The notes under the pieces were generated by a model. That model saw nothing but the letters and a program-made list of their open reading frames with translations, did not search any database and had not been told where the DNA came from. Positions 12,304-25,450 of a stretch of 64,000 nt of DNA are shown here, one piece after another; position 1 is the first letter of the stretch, and every line of letters starts with the position of its first letter. A program made the translations under genes and the position numbers. The DNA comes from Ricinus communis (taxonomy: Eukaryota; Streptophyta; Magnoliopsida; Malpighiales; Euphorbiaceae): the NCBI RefSeq assembly GCF_019578655.1, contig NC_063263.1:6582001-6646000 (forward strand), given 5' to 3'.

Positions 12304-13486
12304 TGTGCCCCCGCACACAATAAAGTGCGTCAATCGTATTAAGTAATATAATAATGAGTATAAATTTCCTGAAAACTAATTGTAAATACTATTTTTAAAT
12401 CTTGATTAATATTAGCAAACAGATCATTGTTTGAATTTTTTGAATTAAAAGTTAACTAAATTAAAAATCAGAGTTAAGGCAAATGGAAAGATTAATTAAA
12501 GAAGTCTATTAAGGTGTGGAGTCCCCCTGATAATTTATGCATTTCATGAATTGATTAATAATTAAATCAAGCCAACGAATTGAATTAATATTTGTCTAAG
12601 TTAGGTAAAAATCTTTCTCAAGTGATTAAATTCCTAATTCCTAAGATGAGAGCAAGAAATTTTTTCTCTAGCCAACTCACTTATGTTATGCATTAAGTTT
12701 AGAGAATTATCATGCCAAATAATCTTGCAGATCTATCTCTAGTATCGCAATCAATTTTTTATTTCTAAGAACGAACAAATCATAAAAAGTTATCTCTAAT
12801 CAATTTTATGAAAACAATATCTAATTAATATGTCGATTTATCAATTGAAATAGGCAATAAGAAATCACAAAAATAAGACAACTCCAAAGATGATCTATTT
12901 GCATAAAAATGATTTAAGTCATACAAAAATAGTTAGCGTTTATCAACACTCAAATAGCAAGAGAATTAACTCCTGTACACTGAAATAAAGAAAGAAGAAT
13001 AAGGGGAAGAAAATATCAAACTATTCATGTTTAAAAACTAGGATATTCTCCACTTTGATTCTTCAAGCCTTGATGACAATCTGTAGGTTTTGATGTTTCT
13101 TCCTTCAAGATCTTATCAGAACTCTAAAAACTCTCCGAAAATGATGTTCTAAGCTATTCTCTATTTAAAAATTATGTAAAATATTGAATCCCAAAAATAA
13201 AATATTAAAATTCTTAAATAATAACATAAAGATAGCTTCACATGGCGGCCACACGAAAATACACACAGAGATGTAGCGTGAATCCAATTACAAAACGTGG
13301 ATTGAAAACTAGATCATATAAGTAGGGCACACAGAGGTTTAAGTTTCTAATATGGAATTCCGAAATCTTTTCCTCTTTCTGCTTACGATGCATAAGACTC
13401 ACACGGGGCCATACGACGATGTAGACTTTCCGTGTGAGTCTACCAAGTTGTTGTCATCTTTGATTTGCAATTCTCATTTTGGCACA
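12304..13486 (-). repeat. LTR-like repeat, about 1.18 kb, ends TGTGCC...GGCACA
   Basis: The block begins TGTGCCCCCGCACAC and ends TTTTGGCACA, so it has a TG...CA structure with a short terminal inverted repeat. The right part contains ACACGGGGCC and CCGTGTGAG motifs, common in plant gypsy LTRs. Its layout recalls the LTR-like repeats at 21511 and 27634: CTCCACTTTGATTCTTCAAG-type text at 13051-13070, and a TTTAAATAG-like box on the minus strand. No matching target duplication was seen (ACTGA against GTGGT), so borders are tentative. It could be a solo LTR. Confidence 0.4.
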
Positions 13487-13616
13487 GTGGTATAGTTTTC
13501 CCTTGTTATCCCTACTTGATTTTTCTTATGCTCTTTGCTCGATTGTTATACTTTTCAATTCATTTTTACTTCAAAATATGAATTATTTTCAAATTTTCTA
13601 TAAAAGCACGAGAGTT

Positions 13617-13887
13617 AGTGACTTTATCACTTATCACAAACACCAAAAAGGAAAGGCTTGAGACAACAATTCACATCCATAAGAAGCAAATTGGACCGAT
13701 GGAGGAAGCCTATCTGGAAAGAATCGACTTCTTCCATCTCTCTTTTGCAACTCCAGCAGCTTCTCTTTTTTCTTACCTACATCTGTCAGGCGACAAATTT
13801 CTAAAGGACTTCGGCGGGCTCGAGCAGCACAAGGCCATGACAGCCATCAAGAAAGCTGCCAGGGGACGTATAAGTTACATTAATTAA
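13617..13887 (+). pseudogene. Unrecognised coding-like fragment
   Basis: An open frame of 89 residues stands out from the AT desert by normal GC content and protein-like composition: MEEAYLERIDFFHLSFAT, then YLHLSGDKFLKDFGGLEQ and KAMTAIKKAARGR. I do not recognise the family. There is no visible promoter or neighbouring exon. It may be a captured gene fragment or part of an unknown repeat. Confidence 0.25.
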
Positions 13888-13889
13888 TA

Positions 13890-16195
13890 ATATCACATCA
13901 CCTAAAGTAATTGTTTTCAACTTACCATAGATATGTAAAAAGATATATTTAAAATCAATTAATGCTATGTGATGTGGATTCATATTAATTGAAGTAATTT
14001 ATTTTTATTATATGTGATGATGCCTAAGAACTTTTTCATTAAAACAAAGTCTTACAAAATGTGGGGAAAAGTCATAAGTTGTTAAAATACTAATTTTTTT
14101 ATAATTAATTAATCTGCTATAATTTTTAAGAACTCATAATTTTAAATTTAAAAAAGAATTATTATCGTTGTCATTCTCTATGTAAAATTATATGGCTATA
14201 GGAATAATCACAAAATATAATAATTAAAAATAATATTAAAAAATTTCTACTTTGGATATTCAATTATATTAATAACATATTGAAATATTTCTTGATTAGT
14301 ATATTTTACCCTTTTATATTTTTATCTTTATAGTCTAATTAGAAATGAGTAATCAAATTATTATATTCAATTTATTTAAATTTTTATGAAGAAAGACACT
14401 AAAATTACGGTAAAAAAAATAGAACTCTCATAAAGAGGTTCTTATTTTAAAAAAAAGATTCATTATTTTTATATAATCTAGTATTTTAAGAGATGTCGTC
14501 TTTTTCATATTTATTTTTTTTATAACTCTTATTATAAAAATAAATTTAAATCGTCAATATTAAAATATATTTTATATTTTAGAAAATTTTGGGAATTTAA
14601 ATAATTTTTTTAATTATCTTTATCAAGCAATGTTGAATTAGATAAGTTATAAAAAAAATTAAAATTTTTGTGATTTTTAATTGTGATTATCAAGTAAATA
14701 GTTAATTGGTAATATTTGTCATCCTAAAGAATGGATAAAATTTGTTTAAAATAATATTCAAAACTCTATAAAATTAATAAATTACAAATAAGTTATAAAT
14801 TCTTAAAAACAAGTGAATCTACAAATAACAATATCTCAATTATTTTAAATTTAATAGATGAATCCATTTAAGCATTGATATCTTATATTTTTTTTAAGCA
14901 GGAGACGATCTTAATCTAATAATAATAACAGTAGATCAAATTTATGTAAAATTATGTCACCCATCTAAACCAATACAAATTGGAACCCATAATTGGCACT
15001 TGAGTAAATAATCTCAAAGAAAAGAAAAATCCCCAATTTTCAATAGTGCACCTAACCTAAAATTCATAGTCTCTTGACTGTCTTCTCCTCCTTCCATACA
15101 ATTATTTAATAATAATAATAATAAAGAAATTGTAAGAGAAAAAGAAAATGGGACCATTGTTTTTCATGTGCCGTCTGAAAGGACCAATAGACTTATAAGA
15201 ACCTTCTGGACACCCTTTTAATCCACCCAAAAATATCTACCCTCTTTCAATCTCTACCGTCCACAGGAAAACTCCCACCTTATCCTACAGATATTTGTAT
15301 TCCTCCTAAATTTATTCTTAGGGTAAATTTCATATTAGCCCCTAATTTTAAGTCACTTTTTCTTTTTGTCTATGCTTCTTAAAATTTTAATTTAGATTGC
15401 AAGCAAACTTTTGTGTTTCAACTTTCTACAACTCCTTCAATTTAGTTTTAGGGTAAACTTTTATTATGATTGGGCATGATGTTTACAGTAGTGAGTTTAA
15501 AAGATTTTATTAAAATAAAAATCTATTTTAATATGTAGATATTAATATTAATTTAATAATATCCGACTAAAAAAATTTTAAAAAATAATAATAATATCTT
15601 CTTAATTTACTTTAAATATAAGTACATTATTATTTTGAGTTAAAATTCTTTTATATTCAAATTGTACATAATAAATTATACTCATATAATTTTAACTATT
15701 GGCTCAATATCAGTAGTGGAGATTTATTATCTAATATAAAAATTATTTATTTAAAAAAATTTAAACTCAAGATTTTAATAAATTCTCAATTATTTTATTT
15801 GAAATTAAAAAATATAAATTATAAATATGAATTTCTTTGTAACGAATTAAAAGTAAAGAGTTTGTAATAAAAATTGCGTATAGTTTTAAGGACTGGAAGT
15901 GAAGTTTACTCATTATTCTTTATCATTGGAATATTATAAATTTCTTTTACTTTTTTGTAAAACATTATTGACCAACAAACTATATAAATGACCGTTTCTG
16001 GAGACTTCTTTTGAGCCCCTATTTGGCAAGCAGAGGGGAAGAAAATTAAAACATTTTTCTTGTTTTATGTCTCTCCCTCTCTTTTCTTTCTGCACACTTA
16101 CGGAAACTGCTGCACAGATTCCTCCTTGTGATAAAAGATGTAGTTTTTCTTCAACTATTTTAATCTTCCTTACAACATTTGACACATAGAACTAC
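13890..16195. other. Intergenic; upstream region of the J-domain gene
   Basis: AT-rich with an (AAT)n run near 15107-15123. No gene seen. The last few hundred bases should hold the promoter of the downstream J-protein gene, but no single TATA element is compelling; ACATATAAGC near 16195-16204 is one weak candidate. Confidence 0.45.
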
Positions 16196-16391
16196 ACATA
16201 TAAGCGGGTTTGTGTTGTGAGGTTGTGGGTTAGTTTAATTTGTCGACAAGAAAGAAGCTTTTTTTTTTTTTAATATTTTAGGAGGTTCTGGTTTGTGGGT
16301 ATTGGAATTGAAGGTGCTTCTGTTAGTGGGTTTGGATTGTTTGTTTGATTGCTTAATTGATTGATTGAGAAGAATAAGAAGAAAGACAGGA

Positions 16392-17320
16392 ATGGCAAAT
16401 GGCGAAGACAAAAGCAAAAGCAAGGATTTTTATCAAGTATTGGGATTGAATAAAGAATGCACTGCATCAGAGCTCAGAAATGCTTATAAGAAACTTGCGC
16501 TGGTTAGACCCTTTCTTTTTAACTACCCTGTCAAACTTTCTTCTCTCTTCATCAACTTGTCCTGTTCTTTCTTTCTCTTTTTGTTCTTATTTGGAAAAAC
16601 CAATGAAAATGAATTTATGGGTTTTTGATGTTACATCTAAAAACCCAAAAAGAGACTGGTTTTATATTATTAAAGTAGTGGTTTTGATATGATTTGGCAA
16701 GAGAAGTTTTCCAAAAAAGTAAAAATAAAAACATTTGGTGTTTAAGTTGGTTTGGTGTTTGGTTAAAATCGATTTTCTAGGAAAGTAATGAAACTTTCCT
16801 GGAAAATTAAAACGTTGTTATAGTAAAAAAGATTTGTGTTTGTGTTCTGGGATATAGAGATGGCACCCAGATCGGTGTTCAGCTTCGGGGAATTCAAAGT
16901 TAGAAGAAGCTAAACAGAACTTTCAGGCAATACAACAGGCCTATTCTGGTAATTTTTCTCAGGTTCTGTTTTATCTCTTAATAGTTTTATTAATATCAAA
17001 TTGCCAAATTGCATTAGTAAAACATTGTTAAAGAATTTAAATAATTGGATGCAATGCAAGAGATTCTGCTCTCCTTTTTATTATACTTTAAAAAAAATAT
17101 TATTTTCTTACAAGTACTTTAACCATTCAGTCTGGTTTTGTTATGACGTGTTCTGTCTTTGTGTAACAGTTCTTTCTGACGCCAACAAGAGGTTTCTGTA
17201 CGATGTAGGTGCTTATGACAGTGATGACGACGAAAATGTACGCAAGCTTCCTTCTTTTTTCTTTTTTCTTTTTTTCTCTTTTTCCTATCTTGGATTTCGC
17301 AATTATTCTCTTTTCTATTG

Positions 17321-17359
<39 letters not shown>

Positions 17360-19251
17360 AAATTTTAGTATAAAGAAAACGTGCCCACACCCGAAAAGGA
17401 TCGTATAAACCAATACTGATTCGTGTAGTCATGTTTTACATGTGATGTATGATATCTCCTTCAATTTCTTGTGCCTGATGGCACTTATTCAACTTATGAT
17501 AGCTGACTTGCATTTTAGTTTTTTATGTTTTTTCTTTTGGTTTTCTTTCTTTCTTTCTTTTTGATCTAATGTGATTTGGATGTCTGTCTATGGCATTGGT
17601 TGGATCTCCTTCCAGTTCCCAATTTTCTAACAATTAAACAAGGTGGGTTGCATTTATGCATGACGTTTTAGGTAAGATTATTATTCTGCTAGTCTTAACA
17701 TTTTTCTTTTGTTCTGTTCATGCAAATTTAACAGTACACTTTGGAATTTTCAGATAGTTAACTTGTGGAATATGTAACTTTTGAAATGGACCCCTAACCT
17801 CTTATTGATGCCAGGGCGAGTATTTAATTGCTGAATTACTGACCTGATACCGATCGTTATTACTGTTATGATATGCAGGGTATGGGTGATTTTCTAAATG
17901 AAATGGCGGTCATGATGAACCAAACAAAGCCTAATGTAAGATTTTCATTGTCAGAGACTGCACTGTACTGTACTTAATCTTCCTTTTGCTTCGGCTTTGG
18001 AATATTTTAGAGTGGAATTGGGGTTGGCTTTTTGGGAGATCCTATATAGTTAGTAGTGTTAATGGACCTAACTTTTTGTTCAGTGTGTACCTAATCGCAA
18101 TTAAAAATCCTTAAAAGGCTTAGCTATTGTAATTTAGACCTTGTATTGTATATTTATAGAGTAAGTTTAGTACATTGATACGGTTCCATAATGAGGATAC
18201 ATCCATATGTGGGGGGGTGGGACTCACCTGCTTGTGTTTATTTCTCTGCATTAGGCCAAACATTTACATTAATGTTTCAATGCATCAGGGCCCAAATTCT
18301 TTAGGCATTCATGGTGATATGATGTCATACTTGTTCACATCCTAAGAAATCCAACACTGGGGCCCGAAAAAAGAGAAGTTGACCACTGACCATTCAGGTC
18401 GTCTTTTGTGTCTGAGTAAACTCTATCTTGTAAGTTCTAGTGAGTGGGGCTAATCCACCCGCCTAGTGGACCACTGAGTCAGCGTATTGATTCTGTAGTG
18501 ACCCTCTGGCCTGGTAGTAGTTATTAGTCTGACTGGTTATATCTTCTTGGATATTTGTTCTCGGGTCAATAATTTAGTGATTGAACGTCTGTTTCGTGAA
18601 CAAGTATGTGGGATTAGAAGACACGGAATTGAATTGATGTGGATGTGCTAATCCGTGATTATGCTCTATTAGTTCTAAGTCGAAAATGATCATTGGCATA
18701 ACCGCATAATATCTCTTAATTATGTTGCTGATGCATCATTGATGTGAATTCGACAGGGAAACGGGGAGGAGGAGAGCTTTGAGGAACTGCAAGAATTATT
18801 TGAAGAAATGTTTCAAGATGACATCGAGTCATTTGGAGCTAGCTGCCAATTCACTGCTGCTACTACTACTTCGAGCACTTCTTCTTATGCATCTTACAGT
18901 GGAAGTTCCAGCTCGAGAGGCAATGGAAATTTCTCAGAGGTGAACTCTGGGGAGGCTAAGGTTAATGATTCTTCTGGCTTCGGTTCTCATTTCCAGAAAT
19001 GTTTAGGGGTACGAGAATCCTTATAGACCGTTTATTTGAATGTATATACTGATGCTAGTTAGATAATTCTAACCCCTATATACCTATATCAATTTATTCA
19101 TTGATGGGCTCGGACGTCATGAAGACAGGTGGAACACCAGCAGAACTTCAAGAAGGGCAAGGGAGCAAGAGGAGAAACTCAAGGAGGCGTCCCCGGCAGT
19201 AATAGGCGGAGACAAGGCAGGAAACAGAATATTCCGTTCATCTGGTCTTGA
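16392..19251 (+). CDS. J-domain (DnaJ/Hsp40 type III) protein, six exons
   Basis: J-domain proteins stimulate the ATPase of Hsp70 and bring clients to it. Exons are 16392-16502, 16858-16948, 17170-17237, 17879-17935, 18757-19008 and 19129-19251, with consistent phases, giving about 233 residues. The J domain covers about residues 11-82: DFYQVLGL, helix AYKKLALRWHPDR with the HPD triad at 40-42, and VLSDANKRFLYDVGAYDSDD. After it come GMGDFLNEMAVMMNQTKP, an acidic segment ESFEELQELFEEMF, a Ser/Thr-rich linker and a basic tail. There is no Gly/Phe region or zinc finger, so type III; no targeting signal, so likely cytosolic or nuclear. Without the last splice, the frame reads through to a stop at 19024. 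The C-terminal frame of exon 6 is the least certain part. The start has a good AGGAATGGC context. Confidence 0.93.
17322..17358. repeat. (ATT)n microsatellite in intron 3 of the J-protein gene
   Basis: About twelve uninterrupted ATT units, a likely polymorphic marker. Confidence 0.9.
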
Positions 19252-21510
19252 TGTCTCCTCCCTAGACCGTGGTATTTCTGCTTCGTGAATCTTGATATAT
19301 GCACCAACTCACAAAGGCGGGGTGGTGCAAGATTCGACCTCCAGAATTGTAGCCAACTTACCATATTAAAGACAGCCTCAAAGGAGGTGAAAATGCATTG
19401 CTCGGCCAGTAGATATGACTGCCATGATTTTGAGGGTGGAGAAGCAAAGTAAGAACCCCTCCTCCAGAATTTAAGTACAAAACCCAACCTCCAAGTTTCC
19501 TGTAAAATTAAAATGAAAAGGGCCTAGTGTGTCTTGTTTCTTGCTCGTTTGCTTTCTTCTTCGATGTTCTTTTATCTTTGATTGTTAAAGAGTAATGAGA
19601 TTTTCTGTTCTGTTTCCTACCCGTGGCTAAGACTTTAACAGTTGGTCGATAAGTTATGTGATCTGATTGAAGGCTGCATTCACAGTAGTGGGTAAAGGGT
19701 CCCCCATAGATGTTAGGTGCATTGAGCTTTTAACTAAGGTTATGATTCATGGACCTTTGAAATTGACAACAAAGGCTCAATTAAATTCCTCTGGCGAGTG
19801 AGGGGTAGACAGAGACTGACCTCACAACAAACATATTTTTTTAATCTACTTTTGGGCTTTCAAGAGGCAAATAAATTATGTCCTGGTCTATTCCTTCCAA
19901 GGCAGCTCTCTTTCCACATTTTCCACGCCCCACCAGCTTCTAGTTAAGAACCTGTTTTCTCAAATCTTTGAATTCAGATTCTAACCATCAATCACGAAGT
20001 CTAACGCAGTAACACTGTTAGTACGTTGATTATTGGTATCCTTAAAATTGTATACCTTTGCCAGATCATAAGATGCATTGTATGATGAAAATAGTAACAA
20101 ACTGAGTCGGACCCTGTTGAATAATTCAGATTTTGATTTGAAAAGAAAAAATTCACTTAATTTTATTTAATAAAACTACTCTAATAATTTAAACCGGAAA
20201 AACCTCAGCTCGAAAGTAGACTGAACTTGGCTCAGTATCTACCCTTACTTGTATAATTGTTCCGTCGGGGATCAAATAAGTCTGTTATTTTGAAGATGCA
20301 GTTTGATCATTAGAGACCATTTCTTTTCTGTAATTATGATTTAGAGACTAGTTGCTTTGATGGTCCTACCACTACTTCTCAAAAGGAAGGAGAAATGACA
20401 TTTGGGCACAAGCAAGGGTCATAGAGTAGAGTTTCTATTTTTGGCACATGATTTCTATTTTAAAACAAAGTCTCCATGTGAATAAATGAGACAAATAAAA
20501 AAAAAAAATCAAACTTTGTGAGATTAGTATGTTGAAGAAAGAAGTGGATGAGTCAGTCAAATGATCAGTTTATTGATCTGTTTATTTTTATAAATAATAA
20601 AAAAGAAAATAAATATGCCAAATTAAAGTCAAAATAAAATGTTGAAATCCCATATAGAGACTTGGAAGTTGAGTTCTAAATGTAAAAGAAGTGGCATTAA
20701 CGAGTTGATTTAACATGAAAAAGCATATATTTTATTCCAGGAAAGCTCATTCATATAGAACATCCTTCAACTCCTCTATTTAAAAGAGATTTTGTTTTTG
20801 TTGTTCTTTTTTTTTTTTTTAATCTCATTTTAATGCATAGGTTAATTAGTTTTAGTCATTTTCATGGTTAACTTATTAACTTCAAAAGAGATTCTCCTTT
20901 TCCATTTTTATGTCATTTTATAGTTAACTTATAAAATTTGGAAAAATCTTGTTTATGATTCCAAAAGTAACAAATAATTTTTATAAAAGAAAACAAACTC
21001 AATTGAAAAATGGCATTTGATAGTGGTAAACATTTCAAAACAAATTCACACATGTATTTTTAAACTTTTGACTATTATAATTTCATTTAAAGTAGCGAGT
21101 GAATAGAGCTTTACATATTACTTGCAGGACTTATGCTTAAAATAATACTTAAATAATTATATTTTGCAGTGTTTTCGTGTAGTTTCGAGTTTAGTATGTA
21201 AAAGAAAAATGATATATTAATTTGGATTGTTTATCTTTTCGAGGACTAAAATCTTCAATATAATAAAAAAAAGCTAGCAGTTTTCATAATCACATAATAA
21301 TTAATAAAATAAGTTAAAATATTCAAGGATAAATAAGCACTCATTATATATGTGTAGTTCATCAAGTTAGAATATACAAATTTTTCTAGCAAGTTGCTTA
21401 GAAGATCAAAATAGAAGAAGAAAAGAAGAAAAAAAGGAAGAATCCTTCTTTCTCATTCTAGACTTGGGAGACAAAAAGGATAAGGCAAATTAGGGAATAG
21501 AGAAAATTAA
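19252..21510. other. J-protein 3' region and intergenic DNA
   Basis: The first part is presumably 3' UTR. Frame +1 relative to the chosen C-terminus continues to a stop near 19288. Beyond about 19700 there is no coding sequence and no recognised repeat. Confidence 0.5.
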
Positions 21511-22754
21511 TGTCTCAAACTTAGTACTCGCAAGTGTACGAACCGAATGATAGTACATGTAAGTTCACCACGAAGTCGATCTCACAAGGAATTGTAGAAC
21601 ATATATTATAAAGACCAATTATTACACAAAATATGAAAAATAAATCTAAACACTCTAAGCCAATGTTTTAAAAATGATTTTAAAGTTTAGGAAAGAAATT
21701 AAATAATTAGAAAATAAATATGCAACTGGAATGATTAATATAAACTATATGATAAAATAGCATTTAGTCTAGCTTATACTTAGTAATCATTATTTTTTTT
21801 AAGTCCAAATCTAATGAATAAGATGGTGATATGCTTTTTTCCTAAGTCACTCAAACTAATGATGTAACCTAGTTTTTTTATACTAACATAAATTGAAGTA
21901 AAGATGATGTTTCTAATACTTTTAACCTAAAAATTTTCATAACAAATATTACTATTAAATTGATATGATGGTCAACCAATAATAATAGATGAAACTAATA
22001 TATGTATGAAGGTAAAAAAATTATTCATTAACTCATAATATATAAGGTTCATACATAAATAAAAAGCCAAATTAAACATTTATGAGACTTAGTCTGACAT
22101 ATTGAATCGAGTGGTCATTGTAATTAAATAGAAAGACATAAAACATATAAAGCAGAAGATTAAAACTCCTTCAAAATTCAAAGTTTCTTTAAGGAATGAA
22201 AAAGATTGATCCTCACTCTCCACGTCCTGAAAAACTTCTCTGATTCTTGAAAGAATAATGCAAAAACTAACTAAATGTTATAGAAGATGAACTGCATGGA
22301 ATTTGTAGAGAGAATAATAATAGATCCTTTCTTGTTTAATTAACCTCTACTTTTTATAGATATTCCTTTTTTATAGTCCTTATTTCAGCATAACACTATT
22401 ATAATTATCATTCTCACTATCCTAAATAAAATAGACAACTTAAAATATAACAATCATTAATTACAGCATAACTAATTAATTTTTCTTTCGTGGGCCTTGA
22501 TGAATTCGGCTAGACCCGCGATATTGGTAGTACACGTATCTTTATTTAGAGTCTTTTACAGCTATAGTCCAATTAAAACTCATTTATATATTTTTGGCTC
22601 ATCTTTTTCTTTTCTAATTATTATCACCTGAAATTAGACAAAAAAACTAAAACAAGGTAAAAAGTACACATTTCTATATATTATGTAAATAAAACATATC
22701 AATAAATTACTAAAATATCTTAATTATATATATATATATAATATGAACCTATCA
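21511..22754 (-). repeat. LTR-like repeat, family A copy 1
   Basis: About 1.24 kb. On the minus strand it starts TGATAGGTTCA and ends TTGAGACA, a TG...CA structure, with a TATA-like CTATAAAAAG near 22355-22364. It matches the repeat at 27634-28966 along its length (shared text such as AAATCTAAACACTCTAA and TTTTCATAACAA), in the same orientation. It has no long open frame, primer-binding site or internal domain, which fits a solo LTR or a non-autonomous element. No clean target-site duplication was seen. Confidence 0.6.
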
Positions 22755-24963
22755 GAAATACTTTCTTGAAATAGACAACAAGTTTGATCTAAAAAAGGGT
22801 ACAAGTTGATGTTAAAGAACTATGCTTTTTTAAGGCTACAAATACAATAATATCTCCAAGTTGATGGCTTCAATTATAAATACATGCATTGTATTTGCAG
22901 CTTGATATTTATAGTATACAATGACATCAAAAGCATCATTCTTAGTCTTAGTCTTGGGAAAAAACAACATCATTAAGATCCAAACCTTCACCTGCCCCTT
23001 TCTTTTGCAAGTGGGTTTATTATTAATATTGGCTGCATATTATAGGCTTTTTAAGTGTCAATTTGCCCTTGATAGCGAAGGGCACTGTATGCATATTACT
23101 ATCACAAAAGCAAATGGAAGTTAGAGATTATGTTATGGTCAAATTGTTCTACCAACAAATTTCTGTCTCAAGATGGGCATGACTGCATTTGGGCTCCATA
23201 ATTGAATGGAGAAGAAGATGACTAAACTGGATTTTCCATCTGACTTCGGTACCCACATGGGTCCTAAGATGGTGGATTAGATGCCATTTGTTACTTTTTA
23301 GTAATATGGATCCTAAGTGTCCTACCTTAGTTTCCTGAAGAGAGCCCAATTCATTTCATAACCACAACTTTTCAGCGGGGAGGTGTTGGCTGGGGGGGTG
23401 TAAGCCTAGGAGCCGATTTAAAATTCCGATAATAATAATAATAAAAAAAGAGTATTTCAAATACAAAAAACTCACCTCTTCTCTATTTTTAATTCTTCTT
23501 TTTGAACGGATGGTATAAAATTTGATTAGTTAACTAATATGATACTTGATCGATCTTTTTCTCTAATTACACGAATCAAGACATACATTCCAATCACCAT
23601 ACAAATTAAGCCTAATTGCCAAAAAAAAAAAATTTGTAATTGGTACTTGTTATCACGTAAATTTTTAAATTCTTAATTTAGTATTAATTTTAATATCAAT
23701 TTTAATTTTAATTTTCGACGAAATAATCGATCAAATTTATTAATATAGTGTAAATCTCAATGACAAAAAAAGAATTGAATCAATACTTTTACTACTAAAT
23801 GGATATTGTAATTTAAGTTCATGGCTTTCTATGCATTGCTAAAATCCAAGAGATTATTTTATCTTTTTCCTTCTTTTTGTTCTTTATTTTATATATGTAA
23901 TGATATTGAAGACTATGTCAAATTTAAATATGGTGGAAGAAAATAAAATATTTCTTCAATTTAATTTTCTATATCTGAGAATTAGCAACTTTGGTTAATT
24001 TTTGTAAGATTTTAAATTTTTCTATTCAGTTTTTTGTTATTATTTTATATAAGAGTCAATGAAAGAATGCTATTATGTCAAGTTTCTTAAACTCTGAATG
24101 CTATTATGTCAAGTTTCTTAAACTCTTGAATTAGTATTTAATGTGAACTCATGAGTTAGTTGTGCTTAAATGATCAACTATACATTTTTTACATATGGAC
24201 ATGATGAGTAGTTTGACAAGTTTGAGTTGGGTATAATTAGAAGTGTATGATTTAAATTATTATTTTCTTATTATTAAATTGGCTTGTCCAAGTTTGTGAG
24301 ATATGATATAGGTAAAAAGAAGAAGCTTTAAGTAATATAATCTACTCCGCTTATTTTAGTTGCTTAGTAACCGATAATGTTCATGACCAATGTTGATTTT
24401 CGCGTAAAATGGCAATTGAGATTGTAAGTATGCAAAGCATCTTGATGTATGTTTTGTTAAGTAACCAGGTGCATTCATTGTCCATGTTTGTATTTGCATA
24501 AAAAGACAGAACATCTCAAGAAATAAAGAAATTCTCCAAGTATCAAGTTTAAATCCAAAATGTGTAAAGAAAGAAATAAATAATAAGAGCTTGAAAAGAA
24601 AGTTATGAAAACTAAATGACGATCTCTTATTATAAATGAAGGTTTTGCCTTTTGAATAAGATTATAATAATTAGGATTATGCATCATAGCTGTATCCTTT
24701 GAAAATGAGTTAGGCTATCTATTTTGAAACAGATGTGATGGATTGGATGCTTAAGTCTTTTGATTTACAATGATTGAGTTTACACTTTTAAATAAAAATT
24801 TAAAATTCAAGTTGTTCTTGGATTGGCATGATCTTTGCATTAGTAAGATTCCTTTGACTAATATCTTAAAGCTGAGTATGAATGTTCTTTATGATTTTGA
24901 AAAAGTTAATTCCTAAGTTTCTATTTACTTGAGGACAAATAAAGGTTTAAGTGTAAGAGTATT
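22755..24963. other. Intergenic; simple tandem duplication at 24066-24127
   Basis: AT-rich, no gene with support. A 30-bp unit (GAATGCTATTATGTCAAG...) is repeated in tandem at 24066-24127. A TATA-like TATAAATAC at 22877 stands 44 bases before an ATG at 22921 whose short frame starts MTSKASFLVLVLG, which looks faintly like a signal peptide, but nothing supports a gene. Confidence 0.5.
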
Positions 24964-25450
24964 TGATAGGTCCAAGTTATATATAGTTATTCAGGATATT
25001 TAAAGTTTTAATGATATATGTATATATATAATATGGTGAAAATATGCGTTTTTAGCTCACTTAAGCTTAATTGTCTATTTTCAAATAATATTAGCCAAAA
25101 GAGAAAAATATGGAGAAAAATACTCAAAAATGAGCTTAAATATAATGGTTGCTGTCAAAGATCCAAAATTAAGATGCATGGATTGCTATTTGCTAAGCTA
25201 GCCGAAAATCACTACTTACCTAAGGGACATTTTAGTCATTTTATATTATTATTAGGATTTTATACTAAAAGTTATTGTGGGATATTATTTGGTGGAAGTA
25301 AAGATATTTATAGTTTTATTTATTAGATAGACTTATCTTGAGTGTACTTATTTTTAGAGAGACTTGTTTAAAGAAGGACTCTAGTCTATATATATATCTC
25401 TACAAATCTAGTTTTAAAAGAGAGAGTAGGAAAGCTCTCACTTATCTACT
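24964..25450 (+). repeat. LTR-like repeat, family A copy 2 (truncated, opposite orientation)
   Basis: It starts TGATAGGTCCAAG, the same terminus as copies 1 and 3, but reads on the plus strand. It shares GGAGAAAAATACT, AATATTAGCCAA and GCTAGCCGAA with the reverse complement of copy 3. Similarity runs through the TATA-like AGTTTTAAAAGAGAG region and is lost by about 25450. The U5-like half is thus missing or unrecognisable. Confidence 0.6.
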
